A DNA stretch of 64,000 bases from FEN-1297 sp046704255 (lineage in GTDB: Bacteria; Bacteroidota; Ignavibacteria; Ignavibacteriales; Ignavibacteriaceae): contig JBJKSH010000057.1 in assembly GCA_046704255.1 (NCBI GenBank), positions 1 to 64,000 of the forward strand, in the 5' to 3' direction. A program made the translations under genes and the position numbers. The notes beneath the pieces were generated by a model. That model was given only the letters and a program-made list of their open reading frames with translations. It was not told the origin of the DNA and made no database searches. Positions 27,451 to 35,035 of this stretch are shown in pieces (position 1 is the first letter of the stretch; each line of letters opens with the position of its first letter).

Positions 27451-27849
27451 TTTATCTCAATCTTTATATAAGAGCAAAAAAATAGTCCCGGTAAAGGGAC
27501 TATTAAATAATAGACTCAATTATTTGAATTAATACCCCGGGGTTTTTAATTTTTCTCTTGTTCAATTAGTCCTTAAAAAATTTTTTCAAATATAAATGAA
27601 TGGGTTTTTATTTCCAATTTGTAATGCGTTTTTTTTAGTGATTAATTTCACTTATTAGGTAAATTATGAAAATATTTTTTTATAAATTGAATAAAGTGTT
27701 ATATAATTGCAATTATTTATGATTTATTACAATGCCTTAAAGTACACGGGGAAATTTTTAACAATTTTTTAATCAAAGAGAAAATTAAATCATTTGTCAC
27801 TGCCGGTAATTTTAATGATATTTGTTTTATATCTTCAGGATAAGAATTA
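27451..27849. other. Divergent control region of carAB and phoH-like gene
   Basis: 399 bp with no ORF. It holds the carA leader terminator (27476-27504), a GC-rich palindrome ACCCCGGGGT (27534-27543) in the middle of an AT-rich leader, and long A/T runs. No known riboswitch motif or PyrR-binding site could be recognised. Promoters for both directions are expected between about 27640 and 27800 but none is clear. Confidence 0.5.
27476..27504 (-). terminator. Intrinsic terminator in the leader of carAB (probable attenuator)
   Basis: On the minus strand the arms AATAGTCCC and GGGACTATT are perfect (9 bp, loop TTTACC) and a run of seven T follows. It points towards carA and ends 26 bp before its ATG, so transcripts must pass it to express carAB. 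An upstream GGACTA (minus strand, 27572-27567) is complementary to TAGTCC of the first arm and could form a competing antiterminator. Confidence 0.7.
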
Positions 27850-29220
27850 ATGAGTGGTAAAAAAGCTGTTGGGTCCGCAAGAAAATCCAAAATACCTAAA
27901 ACTTTCATTCTAGATACAAACGTAATTCTTCACGATGCTACCTGCATTAAACAGTTCCAGGAAAACGATGTCGTAATTCCGTTAACGGTAATTGAAGAGC
28001 TTGATCACTTTAAAAGAGGAAGCCAGGTAATAAATTTAAATGCAAGAGAATTTGCCAGGACGCTTGATTCCATGACAGGCGCAGCTTTATTTAACGGCGG
28101 CGTATCGATGGGAAAAAACAGAGGCAAGGTAAGAATAGGAATTGCCAGAGGAATTTCAAACGAAATAAGAGATATCTTTAAAGAGGATACGCCAGACCAT
28201 AGGATTTTATCTGTAGCACTTGAGTGGAATAAAAAATACAGGAATAATTCCAATATTATTCTTGTAAGTAAAGATGTTAACTTAAGAATGAAAGCCAAGG
28301 CACTCGGCATTTTAGCCGAAGATTATACGACAGATAGAATTACAAGCATAGACGAACTTTACAGCGGAAAAGAAATTCTGGAAAATTTTAACGATGATTT
28401 AATTGTACAGTTGTTTCAAATCCCTTTTGAAAGCCCGGCAAAACAAATATTAAAGAAATTTAAAAGCGAACCGGTTCCCAACAAATATTATATTTTAAGA
28501 AATTCAAACCGTTCCGTACTTGCATATCTTGATCAGGAAACGGAAAAGTTTCATAAAGTTGATAAGAATGTTATATACGGAATTAAGCCGAGAAATGCCG
28601 AACAAACATTTGCCGTGGATGCATTAACTAATAACAATATCCCGCTTGTTTCTCTTACGGGTAAAGCAGGAACCGGCAAAACTCTTCTGGCACTTGCAAG
28701 CGCTCTGCAGGTTCGAAAGTATTACAGGCAGATTTTTGTTGCCCGTCCGATTATTCCTTTAAGTAATAGAGACATTGGTTATCTTCCCGGTGATGTTCAA
28801 AGCAAGATTGAGCCTTACATGCAGCCGCTGTGGGATAACTTAAGAGTAATCCAGGACCAGTTTACCGATGCAGATAAACAAAGCCAGCTTGTAAACAATA
28901 TGATAAAAGATGAAAAGCTTGTAATTGAACCGCTGTCTTACATACGCGGACGAAGTCTGCAAAGAATTTTCTTTATTGTTGATGAAGCACAGAATTTAAC
29001 TCCCCACGAAATTAAAACGATTATTACCCGTGCTGGCGAAGGTTCCAAAGTAGTTTTTACCGGAGATATTTATCAGATTGATCATCCATACCTTGATTCT
29101 CAATCCAACGGCCTTTCATTCCTAATAGATCATTTCAAGGGACAAAAACTTTACGCTCATATAAACCTGGAAAAGGGAGAACGTTCCGAACTTGCTGAAC
29201 TGGCAAGCAACTTATTATAA
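27850..29220 (+). CDS. PIN-domain/PhoH-family ATPase (PhoH2-type)
   Basis: 456 residues. The PIN nuclease domain comes first: FILDTNVILHDATCIKQF (first Asp), VIEELDHFKRGSQVINLNAR, DHRILSVALEWNKKY, ILVSKDVNLRMKAKALG. From about residue 250 a PhoH AAA domain follows with Walker A SLTGKAGTGKTLLALA, FVARPIIPL, GYLPGDVQSKIEPYMQPLWD, FFIVDEAQNLTPHE and VFTGDIYQIDHPYLD. This fused form is found widely and is linked to RNA unwinding and cleavage. It is divergently transcribed from carAB. Confidence 0.9.
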   Translation: MSGKKAVGSARKSKIPKTFILDTNVILHDATCIKQFQENDVVIPLTVIEELDHFKRGSQVINLNAREFARTLDSMTGAALFNGGVSMGKNRGKVRIGIARGISNEIRDIFKEDTPDHRILSVALEWNKKYRNNSNIILVSKDVNLRMKAKALGILAEDYTTDRITSIDELYSGKEILENFNDDLIVQLFQIPFESPAKQILKKFKSEPVPNKYYILRNSNRSVLAYLDQETEKFHKVDKNVIYGIKPRNAEQTFAVDALTNNNIPLVSLTGKAGTGKTLLALASALQVRKYYRQIFVARPIIPLSNRDIGYLPGDVQSKIEPYMQPLWDNLRVIQDQFTDADKQSQLVNNMIKDEKLVIEPLSYIRGRSLQRIFFIVDEAQNLTPHEIKTIITRAGEGSKVVFTGDIYQIDHPYLDSQSNGLSFLIDHFKGQKLYAHINLEKGERSELAELASNLL

Positions 29221-29296
29221 ACTCAAATTAATATCCCAATTATAAATTTTATTTTTTATATTTATCCCAACAAAATTATATTAAAGGAGACCGGTC

Positions 29297-30115
29297 GTGA
29301 AAATTTTAAAAAATTTATTCATGCTTTCCTTAACCGCATTATTCTTCAGCGGGTGCATTGAAGTTCAAACGCATGTAAATGTAAACAAAGACGGATCAGG
29401 AACTATAAATGAAAAAGTTTTATTCAGTAAAGAAATGGTAAGCTTATTGTCCAGCTTTAATGTTTCTGACAGCACCGGTTCAAAAGGTAAATCCGGTTCT
29501 CCGTTTTACGATGTGGAAAAATTAAAATCGGAAGCTGGCAATATGGGGGAAGGAGTAAAATATATTTCGAGTAAAGAAATAAAAGAAGACGGCCGGGTAG
29601 GATACGAAGCGGTTTACGGATTTAAAGATTTAAATAAAATCAAAGTAAGCGAAAACCCGGAAGCTAAAACCTTGTTTACCGGCAGTAAAAACGATAAAAA
29701 TAAAAAAAAGGAATACATAACATTTAATTTTACGCGGGGAACTTTCAGCCAAATTAGTATTAATTTGCCTAATGATAAAACGAAGAAAGCAAAGCCGGAA
29801 TCCGAAACGAAAAAAGATACTTCAAATATGAACAATCCTTTTGCAATGCAGTTTTTAAACATGTTGAAAGATTTTAGATTTTCGCTTGACGTAAATGTGA
29901 ACGGCAAAATTAAAAGTACTAATGCTTCTTATGTAAAAGGTTCAAAGGTTACTTTATTCGATGTAGAGTTTGATAAGCTTATGAAGAATAAAAATGATGT
30001 AGACAAATTGTACAACCTCCGGAATTCCGATCCGGAGGAAACAAAAAAATTACTTAAGAAAATACCGGGCATAAAAATAGAAATGGAGAATCCGGTAAAA
30101 ATTAAATTTGATTAA
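29297..30115 (+). CDS. Hypothetical lipoprotein
   Basis: 272 residues, starting at GTG with AAAGGAGA upstream. Lipobox FFSGC near residue 20. The first mature part (IEVQTHVNVNKDGSGTINEK) is a strand pattern seen in many bacterial lipoproteins of unknown function that begin with a beta-sandwich. A Ser/Gly/Lys-rich linker and charged segments follow. The next gene starts 11 bp downstream, so the two share a transcript. No family name can be given with confidence. Confidence 0.65.
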   Translation: MKILKNLFMLSLTALFFSGCIEVQTHVNVNKDGSGTINEKVLFSKEMVSLLSSFNVSDSTGSKGKSGSPFYDVEKLKSEAGNMGEGVKYISSKEIKEDGRVGYEAVYGFKDLNKIKVSENPEAKTLFTGSKNDKNKKKEYITFNFTRGTFSQISINLPNDKTKKAKPESETKKDTSNMNNPFAMQFLNMLKDFRFSLDVNVNGKIKSTNASYVKGSKVTLFDVEFDKLMKNKNDVDKLYNLRNSDPEETKKLLKKIPGIKIEMENPVKIKFD

Positions 30116-30126
30116 TCTATTATTTA

Positions 30127-30654
30127 ATGCAAAAGTTCGAATATTCTTTTTTATTAAGATTGTTTTACAGGTATGGTAACATTCCGGTTACTTTGCTTCT
30201 GGCAGTGTACTTAATTTTATCGGCAGTTAACCTGGATAAATCTTTGATAAACTTATTTCCTTTTGCGGTTTCCGCAATGCTTATTTTTTTCCTTAACAGG
30301 CAGTATTTAAGGATGTACAAAATTATGCCGTATAAAATTGAAGCCGATAACGATAAACTGGTTTGCATGGATTTCCTTTTTTCGCAAAAGGAAATAGTAA
30401 TTTTTCATAAAGACATAAGCACTTTATCGGGAGGAATTTTTGACGGCAAGCTTAGCGGTATTATGAAAGTAACCGATAACAAAAACAATATTAGCATCGG
30501 ATTTTTTAATAACATTAAAAATGTTCGCGGGCTGCAGACAATAATCTTAAGCAAAGTTCAGCGCAGCGTTTATGATGATGTGGTAGATAGAATAAAAAAG
30601 AAAAAACCGCAGTCAAATAAGCAACAAACGAAAAACGAGAAACGGAAGAAGTGA
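30127..30654 (+). CDS. Hypothetical membrane protein
   Basis: 175 residues with two helices near 17-36 and 42-58 (VTLLLAVYLILSAV, LFPFAVSAMLIFFL). A soluble C-terminal part carries alternating strands (VCMDFLFSQKEIVIFHKDIS, ISIGFFNNI) like a PH-type domain of small bacterial membrane proteins. It ends in a very basic tail (KKKKPQSNKQQTKNEKRKK). No family is recognised. It is coupled to the lipoprotein gene 11 bp upstream. Confidence 0.6.
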   Translation: MQKFEYSFLLRLFYRYGNIPVTLLLAVYLILSAVNLDKSLINLFPFAVSAMLIFFLNRQYLRMYKIMPYKIEADNDKLVCMDFLFSQKEIVIFHKDISTLSGGIFDGKLSGIMKVTDNKNNISIGFFNNIKNVRGLQTIILSKVQRSVYDDVVDRIKKKKPQSNKQQTKNEKRKK

Positions 30655-30760
30655 CATATGTAGTCATCCGGTTAAGGTTACTTCCAAGGGGACTACTTTA
30701 AGGTATGCCGGTTTCATCAGCCGCGGCTACACGCCTTGGATGCATATTCCTGTTTATACT
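30655..30760. other. Conserved-looking structured spacer of unknown kind
   Basis: The 106-bp gap between convergent genes is GC-richer than its surroundings. On the minus strand TCCAAGG and CCTTGGA can close a stem around AGCCGCGGCT and an unpaired GATGAAACC core; GTAGTC and GACTAC can pair instead. I cannot match it to a known riboswitch or RNA. It may be a repeat, a terminator or a small RNA. Confidence 0.35.
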
Positions 30761-30761
30761 T

Positions 30762-30986
30762 TTAACTATCCTTCTTTTTAAAAAAGGCATCGTACTTACT
30801 TCTATCTACCGGTACATTGTATTTATCGTATAATTCCTTTAGCCTGCTCATAGAAACAGAATCGAAGTCTTCGTCGTCTTTTTGCCGTTTTAAAAACATT
30901 TTATAATCTTCAAGTTCATCCCCGTCGAACTTCTTTTCATACCTGCGTAATGCATCGAGATATTTTTGTTGGTCTCTGTAAGACAT
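30762..30986 (-). CDS. Small hypothetical charged protein
   Basis: 74 residues, almost half charged (MSYRDQQKYLDALRRYEKKF, DGDELEDYKMFLKRQKDDED), with strong helix tendency and no Cys or membrane segment. The length and composition fit a real small cytosolic gene, but no family is recognised. No close co-directional neighbour. Confidence 0.5.
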   Translation of the reverse strand: MSYRDQQKYLDALRRYEKKFDGDELEDYKMFLKRQKDDEDFDSVSMSRLKELYDKYNVPVDRSKYDAFFKKKDS

Positions 30987-31080
30987 GTTTAACTCCGTAA
31001 TTAAGTTTACAAAAATTGAAAACTTAAAACCGGTTTAAGCTTCAAGTTCGTTAAATCAGCTTATACTTAATATGTTAGAA

Positions 31081-31196
31081 ACCAGTGTCCTATCAACTTA
31101 ATTACAATTATACCAAATTTCAGATGTAGGACGTAAAACGAAAAACGAAAAACGTAAGATATAGCGTTCGGCATTTTACGTATGATATAACACTGG
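31081..31196. repeat. MITE-like element with 15-bp terminal inverted repeats
   Basis: The ends ACCAGTGTCCTATCA and TGATATAACACTGGT are inverted repeats with two mismatches. The 86 bp between them contain the tandem GAAAAACGAAAAACG and no ORF. Size (116 bp) and layout fit a miniature inverted-repeat element or its remnant. No transposase gene is nearby and no target-site duplication is clear. Confidence 0.4.
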
Positions 31197-31285
31197 TGCA
31201 AAAATAAACAAACTTTTTTAAAACTGAAAAATTTATATCTTTAGAGTGAATAATTAGTAAATTAAACAAAAGGATAAAAGCAGTA

Positions 31286-31924
31286 TTGCCTGATAAAATA
31301 ATTTACCCGGAAGTTTCGGTAGTTTTAACAGTTTATAACCGTGCAGGCTACTTAAAAAGATGCATTGATTCACTCCTGGCTCAATCATTTACAAACTGGG
31401 AATTAATTTCCATAGACGACGGCAGTATTGATAATTCACATGAAATTTTAAAAGGATATGAAGCAAGACATAATAATATAAAAGTAGCACGGCATAAAAA
31501 TTTGAAACTTCCTTTAAGCCGGAACAGGGGAATAACTTTATCAGCCGGAAAGTACATTACTTTTCTGGACAGCGACGATGAATTTGAAAAAGATCATTTG
31601 GCTCATAGAGTAAATTACATGAACGAACACCCGGAAATAGACCTTCTGCACGGCGGTGTGGATATTATAGGCAATGAATTTGTACGGGATAAAAACAACC
31701 CGGAAAAATTTATTCATCTTTCCAGCTGTACCATTGGCGCAACTTTCTTTGGAAAGAGAGAAGTGTTTGACGAACTTAAAGGATTTAAAAATATAAAATA
31801 CAGCGAAGACTCGGAATTTCTTGAAAGGGCCGAAAAAAAATTTAACGTTAAAAAAGTAAACTTCAATACCTACATTTACCACCGGGATGCAGCAGATAGT
31901 ATAACTAATACTTATGTACCGTAG
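31286..31924 (+). CDS. Glycosyltransferase family 2
   Basis: 212 residues. The GT-A fold is clear: VSVVLTVYNRAGYLKRCIDS, LLAQSFTNWELISIDDGSID, LSRNRGITLSAGKYITFLDS then DDEFEKDHL (the DxD metal site in DSDDEF). It transfers a sugar from a nucleotide donor, but acceptor and donor cannot be read. The start is TTG at 31286, the first candidate in frame; it has a purine-rich AAAGGATAAAAG upstream. No other glycan genes are next to it, so it stands alone. Confidence 0.85.
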   Translation: MPDKIIYPEVSVVLTVYNRAGYLKRCIDSLLAQSFTNWELISIDDGSIDNSHEILKGYEARHNNIKVARHKNLKLPLSRNRGITLSAGKYITFLDSDDEFEKDHLAHRVNYMNEHPEIDLLHGGVDIIGNEFVRDKNNPEKFIHLSSCTIGATFFGKREVFDELKGFKNIKYSEDSEFLERAEKKFNVKKVNFNTYIYHRDAADSITNTYVP

Positions 31925-31959
31925 GGTACTTCCTGCTAGAATACATTGTATAAAATGGA

Positions 31960-32035
31960 AGAAATTGAGAGTTGAACATTGGGTATTGAAAATTACCAAT
32001 ATTCAATAATCAATTTTCAATGCTCAACTGAGCTG
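31960..32035. terminator. AT-rich inverted repeat, probable bidirectional terminator
   Basis: Between the convergent glycosyltransferase and budA genes the sequence TTGAACATTGGGTATTGAAA is repeated in inverted form as AATTTTCAATGCTCAA with further partial copies of the same AT-rich word. The position between two 3' ends fits a shared terminator. Confidence 0.35.
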
Positions 32036-32067
32036 TTGTTGGTTCAGATCATACCGTAATATTTTAT

Positions 32068-32826
32068 CTAATCCATAGTATTCATTTTAAATTTGGAATT
32101 GTAAAACTCTTTACTTCCGGGTATCCTCAAATTTATGTTACGGATATAGTCTATTTCAATATTTATATTTTTTGTAATCAGGTTCAGCACGTGCCCGCCT
32201 TCTTTTTTATCTTCGGTTAAAAAATGAAAATGATACCCGGGTACATTTACTCCTTCCAAATACGACGGGTATCTAAATCCGACTATTGTACCTGTAGTAT
32301 TCCTGAACTTAAATACCGACTGATTTTTCAACACATCTGCAAGACTGGAATATTCTTTTGTTTGTTTCGGTTCGCTTCTGGTTTCCACAAAATTAAAATC
32401 GCCGCTAATTTTAATCGCATAAATCAAATTTTTAGATGGGATATTTTTATCAATAAACGCAGTAAGGTTTTTAAAATTTAATGTGTCTTTAAGGTGAATT
32501 GTTTTATTAGCCTTAAAAAAAGTAACCGTAACAAAAGGAGTTTCCTCACCCTGTGGAGGAATTACTGATTTACCGTTATTTTTTACCTGGTAAGTTATTC
32601 CGTTAAGTACAATCATTTCGCCGTCTACACCATTAAAAGTGCCCAGGCCGAAGTCTCCGTGCTTATTAATATCTCCGATCTTAAAATTATCGTTCATCAC
32701 ACCATTCATTAGAGATATTATAGGCGCAGATTGAAATACGGTATGATAGTTTTTATTCTGTGAATATGTTAAATGGGTTATTAAAAATAAAAGGGGTATA
32801 ATGCAAATAAGTATTCTACGATTCAT
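32068..32826 (-). CDS. budA: Alpha-acetolactate decarboxylase with export signal
   Basis: 252 residues. The family is clear from FQSAPIISLMNGVMNDN, GDFGLGTFNGVDGEMIVLNG, VPGYHFHFLTEDKKEGGHVL and LRIPGSKEFYNSKF. The His in HFHF and GGH bind the active-site zinc. The enzyme turns acetolactate into acetoin. Unlike most copies, this one begins with a strong signal peptide (MNRRILICIIPLLFLITHLT then YSQ), so it should act in the periplasm. No acetolactate synthase gene is near. Confidence 0.9.
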   Translation of the reverse strand: MNRRILICIIPLLFLITHLTYSQNKNYHTVFQSAPIISLMNGVMNDNFKIGDINKHGDFGLGTFNGVDGEMIVLNGITYQVKNNGKSVIPPQGEETPFVTVTFFKANKTIHLKDTLNFKNLTAFIDKNIPSKNLIYAIKISGDFNFVETRSEPKQTKEYSSLADVLKNQSVFKFRNTTGTIVGFRYPSYLEGVNVPGYHFHFLTEDKKEGGHVLNLITKNINIEIDYIRNINLRIPGSKEFYNSKFKMNTMD

Positions 32827-33112
32827 TTTCTTCCTTTAATATATTTTCATTAAGAGTAATTCAATATTAATCGTTTTTGAACAAGAATCAAATTAAGTGA
32901 TGGCATAATTGTAAAGCCTCTCTGCCTGAAATATATCTTTCAGGCAAATCAATCACAATTCCAGGTATTAGCAATTCAGGGTTAGAACCATTAAACCTTT
33001 ATACTTCAAATGGTTAATCCAATAAATATGTATGGCATATTTTTTATAATATGAAAAAGGTAAATGGCCTTAAATAAGATATTGTTTTCAATAAAATTGC
33101 AGGAGAAATAAA

Positions 33113-34075
33113 ATGATAAAAAAAAGGATTATTGTTAAGACAGTAATATTATTGTCTTTTGTATCGTCACTAATATTTTTAAGCGGATGCCAAAATTCGC
33201 CAACTTCGCCGAATACGCCGCAGAACTCAACGGATGCTTCCGCTATGTTAAAAGTTATTCAATCGGATTCTGCCGTTGCCTCCTTTGGGCCCAATTATAA
33301 TGAAGGATCGGCAATGGATATTACAGACAGTTCAGGGACATCAATTTATCCAGTTCGAGTCGGCCAGAAGATGCGTGTAGTATCAAGAAACTTTACATAT
33401 ACAATGTCCGGCGATACAGCATTCGGTACTTATACAAAAACATACGAAGGTGTACTTTATATTTCGGCATCTTACGATTCGGCGGCAGGCAGAGCGGATA
33501 CCGTTATACAAAAACCTTTTACAACAGTAATTACAAGAAATGTAATTTTGTTAAAGGTAAACAACAATCGTTACGATACCGCAAATTATGCCTGGAGATT
33601 ACTAGCTGTTTCTTTACCTGAAGGCGGAACACTAGTATCGAGCCTTAAGGTTACAAAACTATCCATGTTTTTGCCAAACGGAGATGTTATTATAATTAAT
33701 AACCCGAATGATTATTATTTTTCTATTGCCAGGCCGCAAGGTAAAAAACGTTGGAAGCAATTGCCTCATTTTATGCATGGTCAAAAAGTTATGGTTAAAG
33801 TTGAATTAAACAGTGCTTTTGCAGATACCGACTTTGTTACGCTTACTGTTGGCGGCAACCTTAACGGTTTCCACAGAGAAAAAATTAAATTCAATCTAAT
33901 ATCTTCCACACAAACAGGCACGGGCTACTATAAAGTATACGAGGGTTCTTTTAGAATTCACCCATGGCCCGGTTTTAGGAATGCTGTTATAAACGCACTG
34001 CCGAGGCAGGTTATTTTTAACAATTCTACCCCTGTTGAAGTAAGCACCTGGGGTGTGCCTTACTTTATTGAATAA
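33113..34075 (+). CDS. Hypothetical lipoprotein
   Basis: 320 residues. A hydrophobic helix ends in the lipobox SLIFLSGC near residue 28, followed by a Ser/Thr/Pro/Asn linker. The mature part is beta-rich (RVSRNFTYTMSGDTAFGTY, TVIQKPFTTVITRNVILLKV, DFVTLTVGGNLNGFHREKI). No family is recognised. AGGAGAAATAAAATG gives a good ribosome binding site. It heads a run of four same-strand surface genes ending at 37724. Confidence 0.65.
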   Translation: MIKKRIIVKTVILLSFVSSLIFLSGCQNSPTSPNTPQNSTDASAMLKVIQSDSAVASFGPNYNEGSAMDITDSSGTSIYPVRVGQKMRVVSRNFTYTMSGDTAFGTYTKTYEGVLYISASYDSAAGRADTVIQKPFTTVITRNVILLKVNNNRYDTANYAWRLLAVSLPEGGTLVSSLKVTKLSMFLPNGDVIIINNPNDYYFSIARPQGKKRWKQLPHFMHGQKVMVKVELNSAFADTDFVTLTVGGNLNGFHREKIKFNLISSTQTGTGYYKVYEGSFRIHPWPGFRNAVINALPRQVIFNNSTPVEVSTWGVPYFIE

Positions 34076-34120
34076 ATTATTAGATTGCAAATAAATTATT
34101 GCTGTGTTAAGTTAAAGAAA

Positions 34121-35035
34121 ATGAAAAACATGTTTAAATATTTTTTTGCAATTTTATCTGCATCCTTTATTCTATTTGCTGCCGGGTGTAACAGCCCGGC
34201 ACCAACGGAATTAGTGCAGGACAGCCCGTCCCAGCAGAACCCGCTTCAGGTACAGGTTGTTGCAAAAGATACCGGCGATGCTTATTACGGCAACGGTTTT
34301 GATACTACCGGTGTTACCGGCAGTATTACAAATTACACAAACATAATAAACGTCAGCGGAATAAAAGTTACAACAAAATCCTCTACTATAAGAAGCGCAT
34401 TTGCCCAGGCAATTTTTTTTGATAAAGGACATCCCGTACACGAACCAAACGGAAGATTAATCGGATTCCGAACTATTACACCGGGCATTGTAAAATTTAA
34501 TAACAGCAGTGCAAATAAAATTCCATATCATGTTGCGTTTAACGTATTAGGCAGAAAAGTAGATTCGCTTCTCGGCTACCAGTATGTTTTAACAAACAGG
34601 CAGAGGAATCAATTTAACTTTGAATATAATTCTTCCGTAAATTTTAGGTATATACCTATGCACGGCCCTGCCGTCTCATTCGACATTATAACCCCCGAGG
34701 AAATTACAGGGCAGGTAATGCTATCCGGTAAAAGGGCAAATGGAACATTAAAAGCAAGCCTGCAATGGAACAAATCGAACCAGAAACATATTGAAATTAT
34801 TATGGGAATAATTCCAAAAGGCTTATCCGAAGGTATTCCGCTTTACAAACTGACTGTAAATGATGACGGAAAGTTAAACATCCCTGCAAAGCTGCTTAAT
34901 TCGATTCCGAAAAACAAGTACGACAGGCTGGAATTTACTTTTGTAAGAAAATATGAAAAACAGTACAATGAAAAAGGTACGGACATTTATGTTTTGTCTC
35001 AAAGCATTCACAGCATAATATTAGATATTCCTTGA
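34121..35035 (+). CDS. Hypothetical lipoprotein
   Basis: 304 residues from the ATG at 34121; an in-frame ATG at 34085 would add 12 residues without improving the signal. Lipobox FAAGC near residue 24. The mature protein is beta-rich with strands such as GLSEGIPLYKLTVNDDGKL and KNKYDRLEFTFVRKYEKQYN. It has no recognised family but resembles the preceding lipoprotein in overall layout. Its TGA overlaps the TTG start of the next gene, so translation is coupled. Confidence 0.65.
   Translation: MKNMFKYFFAILSASFILFAAGCNSPAPTELVQDSPSQQNPLQVQVVAKDTGDAYYGNGFDTTGVTGSITNYTNIINVSGIKVTTKSSTIRSAFAQAIFFDKGHPVHEPNGRLIGFRTITPGIVKFNNSSANKIPYHVAFNVLGRKVDSLLGYQYVLTNRQRNQFNFEYNSSVNFRYIPMHGPAVSFDIITPEEITGQVMLSGKRANGTLKASLQWNKSNQKHIEIIMGIIPKGLSEGIPLYKLTVNDDGKLNIPAKLLNSIPKNKYDRLEFTFVRKYEKQYNEKGTDIYVLSQSIHSIILDIP

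Noticed and set aside
30655..30760. SAM riboswitch suggested by GATGAAACCGGC
   Set aside because: The P1/P2/P4 order of SAM-I does not follow and the place is between two 3' ends, so it is listed only as an unknown structured spacer.
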